DNA from: Ascidiaceihabitans donghaensis
GTDB lineage: Bacteria > Pseudomonadota > Alphaproteobacteria > Rhodobacterales > Rhodobacteraceae
Direction: 5' to 3'
Assembly: GCF_900302465.1 (NCBI RefSeq)
Contig: NZ_OMOR01000001.1
Span: forward strand, 1,984,001 to 2,048,000
DNA: 64,000 bases
Below, in pieces: positions 30,359 through 40,388 of this stretch. The position numbers and the translations under genes were made by a program. Positions within the stretch are counted from its first letter, which is position 1; each line of letters starts with the position of its first letter. The notes below the pieces were generated by a model. That model was given only the letters and a program-made list of their open reading frames with translations, ran no database searches and had not been told where the DNA came from.

Positions 30359-31366
30359 TTAACGCAAACCTGCGCGTACCGCCGCACGTTCAATTGCTGC
30401 GATCACCTCTGGGTGACTGACATGTTGCGGCATGTGACCGACACCGGGCAACACGGTCAAACGCGCGGATGTGACTTCGGCCACCATCCGTTCAGAATGC
30501 ACCGAAAGCCCCACAATTGTGTCGGCATCGCCGTGCACAATTTCGATGGGAAGTGTGAGGTCTGGGTATTTTGTGTGCAAAGCGCGGACTTCTTCGCGCA
30601 GGTCGTCGCGTTGCTGCGCATTTGCGATCAGTGTGGCAGGGCGCAAAACTAACGGCACCCCGACAGCTTCGCCGTAGCCTTCGGGTGCATTTTGCGGCTC
30701 GAAAATGCTTTCGATGCTGGCTTTTACATAGTCTTGTGGCGCCCAGGCCGAAATCAGCCGTGCCACGATGGGCCCGAATACGGGATGTGCCAGCCGCGCT
30801 GAAAATGCGTCGCGTGGACCTTCCCAAGGATGGGTTGCACCGGCCATCAACATGGCGGCTGATATCGTGTCCGGATGATTGACAGCCCAAGCCATCGTGA
30901 CAGCCCCACCAAAGCTTTGGCCCGCAACAATGGGTGTTTCCACCCCGATGGCTGTGGCGGCGGCAGACAAAAGCCGTGCCTGATCCGAAATCGACACACC
31001 CTTCGGACCCAGCGCAGGCGTATGGCCCAATCCCGGACGGTCAAATATGACCAAACGGTAGTCTGGCGCCAGTTGCGTTGCCAAAGAAAAGGTCATGTCG
31101 CGTGTGTTGCCGGAAGCGCCGTGGATCAACACCAAATCCGGCGCTGTGCCTGCCTTTTGACCCATTTCGACATAATGCACCGGATGGCCGTCTACATCCA
31201 CAAAGGCGCCCGGTGCTGGAAATTCACGGGCTGCCGTGCGCGCATTCTGCTGCACACGCCAAAGCGTCAAAGCCGTAAATCCGATCAATATGACCGCGAC
31301 ACCAAGTCCAAGAATTTTAAGCACCGATTTTGTCCATTTCGAAGGGGGTGGATTGATAAATCTCAT
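30359..31366 (-). CDS. Membrane-anchored alpha/beta hydrolase
   Basis: The 335 residues start with an N-terminal membrane anchor ([20 protein letters not shown]). The hydrolase fold follows: [14 protein letters not shown] (oxyanion loop), nucleophile Ser in [14 protein letters not shown], acid in [10 protein letters not shown] and His in GVGHMPQHV, a complete triad. The substrate is unknown. The start codon lies 50 nt inside the 3' end of metA, in another frame, so the two are translationally coupled or the true start is later; the anchor helix argues that at least most of this N-terminus is real. Confidence 0.83.
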   Translation of the reverse strand: MRFINPPPSKWTKSVLKILGLGVAVILIGFTALTLWRVQQNARTAAREFPAPGAFVDVDGHPVHYVEMGQKAGTAPDLVLIHGASGNTRDMTFSLATQLAPDYRLVIFDRPGLGHTPALGPKGVSISDQARLLSAAATAIGVETPIVAGQSFGGAVTMAWAVNHPDTISAAMLMAGATHPWEGPRDAFSARLAHPVFGPIVARLISAWAPQDYVKASIESIFEPQNAPEGYGEAVGVPLVLRPATLIANAQQRDDLREEVRALHTKYPDLTLPIEIVHGDADTIVGLSVHSERMVAEVTSARLTVLPGVGHMPQHVSHPEVIAAIERAAVRAGLR

Positions 31367-32234
31367 TCACCCAATTGCAGTACAAAAGATGTGCGTGGCT
31401 GCGCCATCTATTCATAGGGGGCTGCGTAGGATCATCGTTTGGATAGTAGTTTTGGGGTATGTTGATGGGCGTGCCTTCCGCGACATCGCGGTCATATTCC
31501 TGCTTCAGCGTGTCGCTGTCGTATTCAAAGTGGTTGAAGATATAGAGCGCACGATGTGCTGGATCTTCGACAAGGCAAGGACCTACCTCGTCACTGCCTA
31601 ACAAGGTGTGAAGGCCTTCGGCCGCATCGATTTCGGATTGGCGCATCTCTGTCCAACGGCTGACAGGTATGACGCAATCATCTGAAAACCCACGCAGAAA
31701 TGGCGATGCCGCTTTGAGGTTCTTGTGTCTGAAACACCCGAACGCCTTGGCCTCAAGCATATGTTTGTCCACACCATGGAAGTGATTGATCAGGGCCATC
31801 CCCCCCCAGCACACGCCAAACGTGGAATGGACATTGGTTTGCGTCCAATCCATCACTTCGCGCAACTCGTCCCAGTAGTCCACGTTGTCAAACGCCAGAT
31901 GTTCGATGGGGGCGCCAGTTATGATCAGCCCATCAAACTTTTCACCTTTGACGTCGGAAAACGGGCGGTAAAAGCTTTCCATGTGTTCTTCGGTGGTGTT
32001 GCGTGAATAGTGGTTGGTCATGCGGATCAGGCTAAGTTCGATCTGCAATGGTGTGGCCCCAATCAACCGCGCAAACTGGTTTTCCGTCTGAATTTTTTTC
32101 GGCATCAGATTGAGCAAAGCAATCCGCAAAGGCCGGATGTCCTGACGCGATGCTGCATCTTCATCCATCACCGACACACCTTCGCGTTTTAGCACAGCAT
32201 AGGCAGGTAGGTCAGACGGCAGTTTGATCGGCAT
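31317..32234 (-). CDS. metA: Homoserine O-acyltransferase MetA (acetyl-CoA type predicted)
   Basis: First committed step of methionine synthesis from homoserine, cytoplasmic. The 305 residues have the glutamine-amidotransferase-like fold with catalytic Cys142 in [10 protein letters not shown] and His/Glu in FNHFEYD. Position 111 is Glu ([11 protein letters not shown]). Published work on MetA enzymes links Glu here to acetyl-CoA use and Gly to succinyl-CoA, so homoserine O-acetyltransferase (MetAA) is the better prediction although the family is named for succinyl transfer. AGGA lies eight bases upstream of the ATG. The leader at 32257-32327 may fold as a pseudoknot. Confidence 0.93.
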   Translation of the reverse strand: MPIKLPSDLPAYAVLKREGVSVMDEDAASRQDIRPLRIALLNLMPKKIQTENQFARLIGATPLQIELSLIRMTNHYSRNTTEEHMESFYRPFSDVKGEKFDGLIITGAPIEHLAFDNVDYWDELREVMDWTQTNVHSTFGVCWGGMALINHFHGVDKHMLEAKAFGCFRHKNLKAASPFLRGFSDDCVIPVSRWTEMRQSEIDAAEGLHTLLGSDEVGPCLVEDPAHRALYIFNHFEYDSDTLKQEYDRDVAEGTPINIPQNYYPNDDPTQPPMNRWRSHAHLLYCNWVNEIYQSTPFEMDKIGA

Positions 32235-32256
32235 AGGTCGGGTCCTTTGGAGTTGA

Positions 32257-32327
32257 AGGCATCAGATAACCAGTGCAGCGGGGGATTTCCAGTGTGATGC
32301 CTACACAGTGGTGTGTGCAGCCCCGCC
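32257..32327 (-). promoter_or_regulatory. Candidate structured metA leader with interleaved helices
   Basis: Read on the minus strand: GGCGGGG (plus 32327-32321) can pair with CCCCGCT (32283-32277), and AGGCATCA (32302-32295) with TGATGCCT (32264-32257). The order A, B, A', B' makes an H-type pseudoknot. An ACACA/TGTGT hairpin sits within the first loop. The last helix ends about 10 nt before the ribosome site. No match to the SAM-II consensus as I recall it. Candidate only. Confidence 0.35.
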
Positions 32328-32360
32328 AAACATGACGCGATGCACCGAAATCCGGTCCAC

Positions 32361-32379
32361 CATCACATCACATCACATC
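32361..32379. repeat. CATCA pentanucleotide repeat across a stop codon
   Basis: Three CATCA units plus CATC, spanning the last codons and the stop (32373-32375) of the minus-strand ATP-binding protein gene. Unit gain or loss before the stop would change the frame of its C-terminus. Confidence 0.85.
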
Positions 32380-33230
32380 GCGTCGAGTGCGGCTTCTATC
32401 ATCGCGTCAAAATCTTCTGCGGACTTCAGGGCGTAAACGTCATCGGCGGTGACTGTCACCCCCCAGCGCGCCATAGCTTCATACCGTGGCTGGCGATGTG
32501 CCAAAGCACGCGCATAGGTCCATCGAATGAATGTGTCAGGATCAACGTCGTCCGCTGAGACATTGTTTTCGTTTAGGTATTCGTCCCAGCACTGCGCCAG
32601 AAATGCGGGCTGATACGCCATCGGTTTGGGGGCCTTGTCGAACCTGCGCACAAGCTCTGCTGTATGTGCGTCTGATCCTTTGATCCAGATCGGCAGGCAA
32701 GTCCCGCTTAGCTCTTGCATCAAGGCGTCGCTGTCATCGTCTGCTTCGACCCATTCACAAATTGATCCGCCTGTGTCGCAGATAAAGTGGGGGTAGCCAT
32801 ATACATCCAAGCCCCGTCGAGCGAATTTTTGCGTATCATTTAGGGCGTTGATTTCAGCACTTTTGAACTGGTCTTGACGCGTGCGATATTCATCTATGCT
32901 GAGACCACCCGCATCCGTATTACCGGGTTTGCCAAGATAGGTGGATACCGCCCCTAGGTCATGGGTGTGCACGTTGGGGGCGATATAGATCGCGTCCTGA
33001 CGGAGCATTTCACGCAAATAGGGGGTGTCCATGGCAGCCTTAAGACAGGAATCGACGATGTACTCGCCCATGTACCGTGTGCCGATGCGGTAATCGATCG
33101 AATAGTGAAACCACTGTCCTGTGTCGCGCAAGATCGATGACATATGCGTTTTGCCAAGGCCGGACATTCCATAGACCATCACACGTTTGTTTTTGGCATC
33201 GCGCCACGCTTTTGCGTTTGGATAAAGCAT
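32373..33230 (-). CDS. P-loop ATP-binding protein, function unknown
   Basis: The 285 residues have a Walker A near the N-terminus (VMVYGMSGLGKTHMSSIL) and a likely Walker B/IC region YPHFICDTGGSICEWV. The middle contains an extended segment with YRIGTRYMGEYIVDSCLKAAM and VHTHDLGAVSTYLGKPGN. Resembles conserved ATPase proteins of Rhodobacteraceae with no assigned role. It lies upstream of metA in the same direction with 138 nt between them, so it is not clearly in the same operon. Its C-terminus is encoded in a CATCA repeat. Confidence 0.7.
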   Translation of the reverse strand: MLYPNAKAWRDAKNKRVMVYGMSGLGKTHMSSILRDTGQWFHYSIDYRIGTRYMGEYIVDSCLKAAMDTPYLREMLRQDAIYIAPNVHTHDLGAVSTYLGKPGNTDAGGLSIDEYRTRQDQFKSAEINALNDTQKFARRGLDVYGYPHFICDTGGSICEWVEADDDSDALMQELSGTCLPIWIKGSDAHTAELVRRFDKAPKPMAYQPAFLAQCWDEYLNENNVSADDVDPDTFIRWTYARALAHRQPRYEAMARWGVTVTADDVYALKSAEDFDAMIEAALDAM

Positions 33231-33286
33231 CGTTGTGTCCCGCTGTGTTGGACCCGCTGTAGCAAGTCCACTGTGTCGAGAGTGTC

Positions 33287-34213
33287 CTAGCGGGGCTGGG
33301 GGGATCGGTCAATTCGTAAGACCCGCAGGACCCGCCCATCCAGAATAAGCATACCCAACGCTAAAAATGCGAAACCCGCATAGGCGTTTGCGCCAAGTTT
33401 TTCATCCAGAACAGTCGCGCCGAGAATGATGGCGACAGGGGCCACCAACAAAGTCACAAGCATCAGGTTGCCGCTGCCGGCCATGCCCAGCACACGGTAG
33501 TATAGCAGATACGCCCCGGCCGTGGCCACAATCGCGTAGTAACCAATGGCCAGCATGGTGCGCGGCGCAAGATCCAGCGACATGGGACCTTCCATGACCC
33601 ATGCCACAGGCACCATGATTAGTGCGGAACCTGTCAACATGCCTGCTGCGGCCACTTGGGGTGGTTGATCACCCAGCATCTTGCGGGCCCAAACGCCTGC
33701 CAAAGCGTAGCAAATTGTGCCGGCGATAACAGCAAGTTGAGCGACACTGCGTAAGTCCAGATTGCGCATATTCTCGAACCCGATTGCCATGGTCACACCC
33801 AGAAACCCCAATCCGACCCCAATGGCTTTGCGCAGCGTTATCCGTTCGTCGGCAAAGAAAATGGCGGCTGCGATCACGCCGAAGATTGCTGTGGACGCGT
33901 TCAGAATGGAAGTCAGCCCGCTTTCGATGTGCAATTGCCCCCAAGCCATCAAGGTAAAGGGTAGGGCATTGTTCAAAAGCCCCATCACCAGAAATGCAAA
34001 CCAAGTCATAGGGTTGCGGGGCAGGGGCAGGCGCATCACAGCGACAACGGCCCATAACACAAGCATGGCCCAGAGTGTGCGGTGTGCCACAGATGTCAGT
34101 GGCCCGACCTCATCCAAAGCGATGCGAATGGATAAAAAGGACCCACCCCAAATCAGTCCCAAAAGCAACAGTTCAGCCCATGCGCGGCCAGAGATGGTTT
34201 TTTGATCTATCAT
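33287..34213 (-). CDS. DMT superfamily (EamA) transporter
   Basis: The 308 residues have about ten predicted membrane helices in two EamA repeats (first from WAELLLLGLIWGGSFLSIRI, second from AVIAGTICYALAGVWARKML). Characteristic segments are SILNASTAIFGVIAAAIFFADE and LVTLLVAPVAIILGATVLDEKL. Probable exporter of metabolites or amino acids; the substrate cannot be predicted. No operon partner is obvious: the next minus gene upstream is a FadL-like porin 55 nt away. Confidence 0.87.
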   Translation of the reverse strand: MIDQKTISGRAWAELLLLGLIWGGSFLSIRIALDEVGPLTSVAHRTLWAMLVLWAVVAVMRLPLPRNPMTWFAFLVMGLLNNALPFTLMAWGQLHIESGLTSILNASTAIFGVIAAAIFFADERITLRKAIGVGLGFLGVTMAIGFENMRNLDLRSVAQLAVIAGTICYALAGVWARKMLGDQPPQVAAAGMLTGSALIMVPVAWVMEGPMSLDLAPRTMLAIGYYAIVATAGAYLLYYRVLGMAGSGNLMLVTLLVAPVAIILGATVLDEKLGANAYAGFAFLALGMLILDGRVLRVLRIDRSPQPR

Positions 34214-34268
34214 GGCGCGACCCTATGGGAGGGGCGGCACCATGACGACCCGTTTCTTGTTCAAAACA

Positions 34269-35411
34269 TCAGAACTTGTAGGACACCCTAAACCCTGCGG
34301 ACAGGGCCGAGTTGCCTTCAAAGGTTGCAGCCCCCACGCCGCCCGGGGCGGCCGTTGCATTGCCAAGATCAGTGTAGCGAATGCCGCCGCTTAACGACAC
34401 TTTTTCACTGAAATCATATTTTGCGCCAACCGATACATACCGCGATCCGTTTGTGGGCGCCAAAGGGGACACAAGACTGTCGTCGCCGCTTGTGGAATAT
34501 CCGATGGCCAACGATCCCGACCACTTGTCATTGAAGCGGCGCCCGATGCCGATTTCGTAATCCAGCGAATCCTCTAAATCCGTCAGGCTGCTGTTTGTCG
34601 TGCCCAAGGCCCCGTTGAAGCCTGCGGATGCCACTTGTGTGGTTGAATTGCGGGCGTAGCGCACCGATCCAAACACCAATGTGTTGGGGGCCACGCCCGT
34701 TTGAAACGCAAGGTTCAGGCTTTCGGGTGTTGTCACCGGTGTGATGCTGCCCGGGTTGATGACGGTTCCATTGATGCTTTCAACCGTTTGTAGATCGTGA
34801 TCAATTTCTGAATTGTAGGTCAGGGACACGCGCAGGGCGATTTTCGGAATTTCATACGCAGCGCCTACAACATATCCCAGTCCGCCGTCATTGCCGAAGG
34901 TGCCCGAAAAACCGTTTAACCCGCCAAACGCCAAGCCGCCCAAATTGACGGAAGCAGAAATTTGCTGGTACCGCAGCCCGCCATGGACCGAAAAACGGTC
35001 GTTGAATTTGTATCGGGCCACTGCAGTCAGGGCAGTGCTGTTTACGGTCGCCCCTGTGCCGCCCAGAAATGAATTTGGGGCTACGGGGATAGCCGTATCA
35101 GCGCCAAAGGGCTCATCAAGAATGACAGCAAAACTAAGTGCATCGGTGAATTGATACTTCAAGGCCACTCCGAAGGTCTGAAAAGACTGGCCGACATTGC
35201 CGATGCCCACGCCATTGCCAAAAGACAGCGCGGGATTGGCTGAGTTTTGCTCACCAGTGATTGAGGGGCGCGTAAAGCTGGACGTCAGTTGCAAGACATT
35301 GCCGTCTTCAAACAGAATGTCGATCGCTTGCCCTGATCTGTCCAAGCCGCCAGCATGTGCCACAGATGCCGTCAGGCCAAACGTCATCGCCGCAAGAAAT
35401 TGCGTTTTCAT
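34269..35411 (-). CDS. OmpP1/FadL family outer membrane transport protein
   Basis: Predicted outer-membrane beta-barrel for uptake of hydrophobic substrates. The ATG at 35411 is preceded by GGGAGA and followed by a clear signal peptide (KTQFLAAMTFGLTASVAHA then GGLDRSGQ), giving 380 residues; the open frame extends 39 residues further but without support. Alternating barrel strands fill the C-terminal part and end with the aromatic LSAGFRVSYKF. The N-terminal hatch region of FadL is present in shortened form (GLDRSGQAIDILFEDGNVLQLTS). Upstream 35412-35557 holds no gene I can support. Confidence 0.85.
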   Translation of the reverse strand: MKTQFLAAMTFGLTASVAHAGGLDRSGQAIDILFEDGNVLQLTSSFTRPSITGEQNSANPALSFGNGVGIGNVGQSFQTFGVALKYQFTDALSFAVILDEPFGADTAIPVAPNSFLGGTGATVNSTALTAVARYKFNDRFSVHGGLRYQQISASVNLGGLAFGGLNGFSGTFGNDGGLGYVVGAAYEIPKIALRVSLTYNSEIDHDLQTVESINGTVINPGSITPVTTPESLNLAFQTGVAPNTLVFGSVRYARNSTTQVASAGFNGALGTTNSSLTDLEDSLDYEIGIGRRFNDKWSGSLAIGYSTSGDDSLVSPLAPTNGSRYVSVGAKYDFSEKVSLSGGIRYTDLGNATAAPGGVGAATFEGNSALSAGFRVSYKF

Positions 35412-35557
35412 GGGGTCTCCCTTTCCCGAAAGTCGGGGTCTCCTCACCCCGGTGTCATATCTTCGTGCAATGACACCTAAGGATGCGACAAGCATGACCA
35501 TAGGGAAGCTCTCGTCAGCGTGACGCAAGCTTCGGTTTTCGTGAAACGCCGTGATTG

Positions 35558-36424
35558 TCAGCTCACGTTTTTGCGCGTTTCCGTATAGATATTGAAGTAA
35601 TTGCCGGCAAAGATGATCGCCGCACCTACAAACACCCAGATATCGACAGCCTCGTTATAGGCCAGCATTCCGATGACAGCGATCACCGGCAAACGGATGA
35701 AATCAATCGGCACAACAACAGTCGCAGGTGCGATGGACAATGCAGTTGTGATACAGAAATGTGCCAACAGTCCCGCGCAACCAATCAGCACCAACCATGG
35801 AAGGGTTTGGCTGTCTGGCATTGCAATGTCGCCATCATACCCTGCCATTGCCACGCCAAATACCAATTGCATCACTGTCAAATAAAACAGAATACAAGTG
35901 ATCGACTGCGTACGTGTCAGACGTTTGGTGAAGATGTTGGTCAAGGCGAAAAAGATGGCAGATACACCGGCCATCACAATGCCCGGGTTCAACCCCGCCA
36001 TACCGGGCCGTGCCACGATCAATATACCGATAAAGCCAAGGATCGCTGCAACAGCACGCGCCGCTGTGATCTTTTCACCCAACAAAAGAGGGCTAAGCAA
36101 GATCACCCAGATCGGAGAGGTGAATTCCAGCGCAAACACCTGCGCCAAGGGAATGACCGTTACCGCGTAAAACCAAAGGTTCTGGCCCGTGAAATGAGCA
36201 AGATTGCGTATGCCGTGGATGTGCAAAGCATCGGTACGGATCTGGCGCCAGGTCCCTGTGAAGGCGGCGACGCTGCAGACGATTACGACGCCAACAACGC
36301 TGCGAAACAGCATTATCTCAAAAGTGTCCAAAGCAAAGCTGACCTCGCGACCAGCCACTGCCATCGCAGAAAAGGATGCGATGGCGCCTGTCATAAACAG
36401 TGCCGCTTTGAAGATCGGATTCAT
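35558..36424 (-). CDS. DMT superfamily (EamA) transporter
   Basis: The 288 residues (ATG 36424) show ten hydrophobic helices with two EamA repeats, for example MTGAIASFSAMAVAGREVSF at the N-terminus and VVVPIDFIRLPVIAVIGML near the end. SPIWVILLSPLLLGEKITA and FALTNIFTKRLTRT are typical. It resembles the S-adenosylmethionine/riboflavin-exporter-like group of Rhodobacterales DMT proteins, but the substrate is not determinable. An upstream ATG at 36469 is in frame but lies inside AT-rich palindromes. It follows guaA on the same strand. Confidence 0.86.
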   Translation of the reverse strand: MNPIFKAALFMTGAIASFSAMAVAGREVSFALDTFEIMLFRSVVGVVIVCSVAAFTGTWRQIRTDALHIHGIRNLAHFTGQNLWFYAVTVIPLAQVFALEFTSPIWVILLSPLLLGEKITAARAVAAILGFIGILIVARPGMAGLNPGIVMAGVSAIFFALTNIFTKRLTRTQSITCILFYLTVMQLVFGVAMAGYDGDIAMPDSQTLPWLVLIGCAGLLAHFCITTALSIAPATVVVPIDFIRLPVIAVIGMLAYNEAVDIWVFVGAAIIFAGNYFNIYTETRKNVS

Positions 36425-36432
36425 CGGCGTGC

Positions 36433-36475
36433 AGAATTTTTCAAAAATTCTGTGGTGTTTTCTTTGCAAGAAAAC
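36433..36475. repeat. Two AT-rich perfect palindromes between guaA and the DMT gene
   Basis: AGAATTTTT-C-AAAAATTCT (36433-36451, nine-pair stem) and GTTTTCTT-TGC-AAGAAAAC (36457-36475, eight-pair stem), back to back in the 70-nt gap. Either may act as a terminator, an operator or an RNA processing site. Confidence 0.75.
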
Positions 36476-36494
36476 ATGGGTCGCGCGTCAGGCG

Positions 36495-38066
<1,572 letters not shown>

Positions 38067-38257
38067 GGATGTGCAATATGCCGCCCCGTGCGCGGTGGCA
38101 AGTGTCCGACGAGACTGTGACCGCGGACCTTGGGATATTTCTTGAAAGAAGACACAAGGATGTCGCTTTTTTCCCTCTTGCGCCGCTAATTCCACGCGGG
38201 CACGCCAAGCTGTGGGCTATCGGTGCGGTGAACTTTTCAAACGGTAGGGGATGCATC

Positions 38258-39805
38258 ATGACCGAAGCAGCAACACGTGGTCGTCGGGGTCGTGGTGGCG
38301 GAGGTGCTGCGCGCCGCGCTGAACGGTCCGCGGTCTCTTTTGAAACCGCAAAGTATATTGAACGCAATATTCCAAACTTTGAGGTTTTGACCGAAGAAGC
38401 GTTGGATATCATCGAGGCCAATGCCGAACAGATTCTGGAAGAAGTCGGTGTCAATTTCCCAGACAACCCGCCTGCACTGGAGCGTTGGCGCGAAGCGGGC
38501 GCATCTGTTGAAGGTGAACGTGTGCGCATCCCAAAAGGTCTGGCCCGTAAGCTTTGTGCCACAGCGCCCGCCCAATTCACCCAGCACGCCCGCAATCCGG
38601 ACCGCAACGTAGTTATTGGTGGAAAGAACCTTGTTTTGGCCCCTGTCTACGGCCCGCCATTTGTGCGTGATGTCGCAGGGGGGCGCCGCTATGCGACCAT
38701 GGCGGATTTCCAGAAGTTCGTAAAATTGGGGTATATGTCCAAATGGCTGCACCATTCGGGGGGCACCGTATGTGAACCAACGGATGTGCCGGTTAACAAA
38801 CGTCACCTTGATATGCTGCTGGCCCATATGACGCTCAGCGACAAACCCTTTATGGGCTCTGTGACCGAACCAAGCCGGGCGCAAGACAGTGTCGAGATGT
38901 GCGAAATCCTGTTCGGTAAGGATTTCGTCCAGGAAAACACGGTTATGACGTCGCTGATCAACATCAACTCTCCAATGACATTCGATGACGTCATGATGGG
39001 CGCGTTGGAAGTGTATGCCAAAAACAACCAGGCGTGCATCATCTCACCCTTTATCGTGGGTGGCGCTATGGCCCCGGTGTCTGTTGCCGGTACGTTGACG
39101 CAAGTTTTTGCCGAGGTTCTGGCTGGTATTGCATATAGTCAGCTGATCCGTCCGGGGGCGCCTGTGATCATGGGGGCGTTTGTGACGTCGATTGATATGA
39201 ACTCTGGTGCGCCCACATTTGGCACGCCTGAAGCGTCGCACATTACATATGGTGCAGGCCAATTGGCGCGCCGCCTTGGATTGCCGTTCCGGTCTGCGGG
39301 GTCCTTCTGCGGATCAAAGCTGCCGGATGCGCAAGCGGCTTATGAAACCGCCAACAGCCTGAACATGGGGCTTTTGTCCGGTGTTAACTTTATGTTGCAC
39401 TCATGCGGTTGGCTTGAGGGCGGGCTGGTCAGCTCTTTCGAGAAGTTTGTGATGGACGCGGACCAGCTGGGGACATTGCACCATTTGGCCGCCGGCGTTC
39501 AAATTGACGAGAACGCACAAGCCATGGATGCGATCCGCGAAGTCGGGCCGGGGGGACATTATCTGGGATGTGCCCACACGCAGGCCAACTTCAAATCAGC
39601 GTTCTGGAAATCCGACTTGCTGGACTACAAACCGTTCGAGACGTGGGAAGACGAAGGTGCGCGTGACACGCAAGCCCTGGCAACTCTGCGTGTCGAGAAG
39701 ATGTTGAATGATTATCAACAGCCTGCCATCGATCCGGCAACGCTTGAGGCGTTGACCGAATTCGTGGCGCGGAAGAAAGCGGCAGAGCCTGATTCCTTCA
39801 TGTAA
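38258..39805 (+). CDS. MttB-family (trimethylamine methyltransferase-like) protein, non-pyrrolysine
   Basis: The 515 residues follow an AGGGG ribosome site at the ATG 38258. A low-complexity Arg/Gly N-terminus (TRGRRGRGGGGAARRAERS) precedes the TIM-barrel methyltransferase domain (PNFEVLTEEALDIIEANAEQ, YGPPFVRDVAGGRRY). There is no internal amber codon, so it belongs to the large non-pyrrolysine group, members of which demethylate quaternary amines such as glycine betaine onto a corrinoid protein or tetrahydrofolate. No corrinoid protein gene is nearby. Exact substrate unknown; in roseobacters a role in methylated amine catabolism is plausible. Confidence 0.87.
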   Translation: MTEAATRGRRGRGGGGAARRAERSAVSFETAKYIERNIPNFEVLTEEALDIIEANAEQILEEVGVNFPDNPPALERWREAGASVEGERVRIPKGLARKLCATAPAQFTQHARNPDRNVVIGGKNLVLAPVYGPPFVRDVAGGRRYATMADFQKFVKLGYMSKWLHHSGGTVCEPTDVPVNKRHLDMLLAHMTLSDKPFMGSVTEPSRAQDSVEMCEILFGKDFVQENTVMTSLININSPMTFDDVMMGALEVYAKNNQACIISPFIVGGAMAPVSVAGTLTQVFAEVLAGIAYSQLIRPGAPVIMGAFVTSIDMNSGAPTFGTPEASHITYGAGQLARRLGLPFRSAGSFCGSKLPDAQAAYETANSLNMGLLSGVNFMLHSCGWLEGGLVSSFEKFVMDADQLGTLHHLAAGVQIDENAQAMDAIREVGPGGHYLGCAHTQANFKSAFWKSDLLDYKPFETWEDEGARDTQALATLRVEKMLNDYQQPAIDPATLEALTEFVARKKAAEPDSFM

Positions 39806-39822
39806 TTGCTAATTGCAAACCC

Positions 39823-40131
39823 TCAGGCGGCCGTCGGTTCGGACGGCCCCTGAGTGGCCTGTAGTTCGCGGGCCTCGCCGACAATGGCGATCAACACATC
39901 GATATGACGCAGCAGATTGTAAGCCGATTCGTCGTCCTTGCGTTGCACGTTCAATGTGTCTTCAACTTCCATTAACTTAATCAGTGCTGCTCCGTGCCGT
40001 GGCATTTGACCGTATCCCAAAAGACGCGGCAAATGGACCGTGCGGCGGTAATCCTCCGCGCCGATTCGTGCGGCTTTCATCAAAAGGCGCGGACGTTGCA
40101 GTTGGTTCAACATTGACAGAATATCTTGCAT
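39823..40131 (-). CDS. DUF6477 family protein
   Basis: The 102 residues (MQDILSMLNQLQRPRLLMKA and RIGAEDYRRTVHLPRLLG) match the small Rhodobacterales family DUF6477 as I remember it. It is helical, without membrane segments, and ends in a low-complexity tail (QATQGPSEPTAA). AAAGGA lies before the ATG. It is divergent from the helix-turn-helix/DUF6456 gene across 257 nt that contain a CtrA-like site and DnaA-like boxes. Function unknown. Confidence 0.75.
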   Translation of the reverse strand: MQDILSMLNQLQRPRLLMKAARIGAEDYRRTVHLPRLLGYGQMPRHGAALIKLMEVEDTLNVQRKDDESAYNLLRHIDVLIAIVGEARELQATQGPSEPTAA

Positions 40132-40289
40132 TTTATGGTCCTTTTGCAGTGTGAAATGCAGGGTTTTGACCTGCGCTTGCCCTCACACTGTCACAACCTA
40201 TTGGGGTGTTGCGTTTGCAAAAAATGCGCCGTTCGCAGCTTTTACAACTGTTTATCTTTTAGAAACAATGATGGCCTCACAGCTTAATG

Positions 40290-40305
40290 TTAACGAACGG
40301 GTAAC
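40290..40305 (+). promoter_or_regulatory. Candidate CtrA binding site
   Basis: TTAA (40290-40293), seven bases, GTAA (40301-40304), C: one mismatch from TTAA-N7-TTAA. It lies 84 nt upstream of the DUF6456 start and is the mirror arrangement of the site ahead of ctrA at 10731. Confidence 0.5.
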
Positions 40306-40323
40306 TAATGCAACTTTAGGATG

Positions 40324-40344
40324 TGTGGATAAGTTTGGGGATAA
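40324..40344 (+). promoter_or_regulatory. Two DnaA-box-like 9-mers in direct repeat
   Basis: TGTGGATAA (40324-40332) is the exact complement of the consensus TTATCCACA. TGGGGATAA (40336-40344) differs at one base and is 12 bp away in the same orientation. A GCCGAA/TTCGGC hairpin follows at 40345-40362. Confidence 0.5.
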
Positions 40345-40388
40345 GCCGAAACTAAATTCGGCCGTTTGGTAGACTGAGGGAACGGAAA

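Noticed and set aside
32235-32360. SAM-II riboswitch upstream of metA
   Set aside because: The conserved SAM-II core (GUGAU...GCUAAA type) is not present; only a pseudoknot-compatible pairing is seen, kept as a separate low-confidence finding.
40290-40362. Replication origin
   Set aside because: Only two DnaA-like boxes, no dnaA/parAB/hemE genes or AT-rich unwinding region; fits a promoter better.
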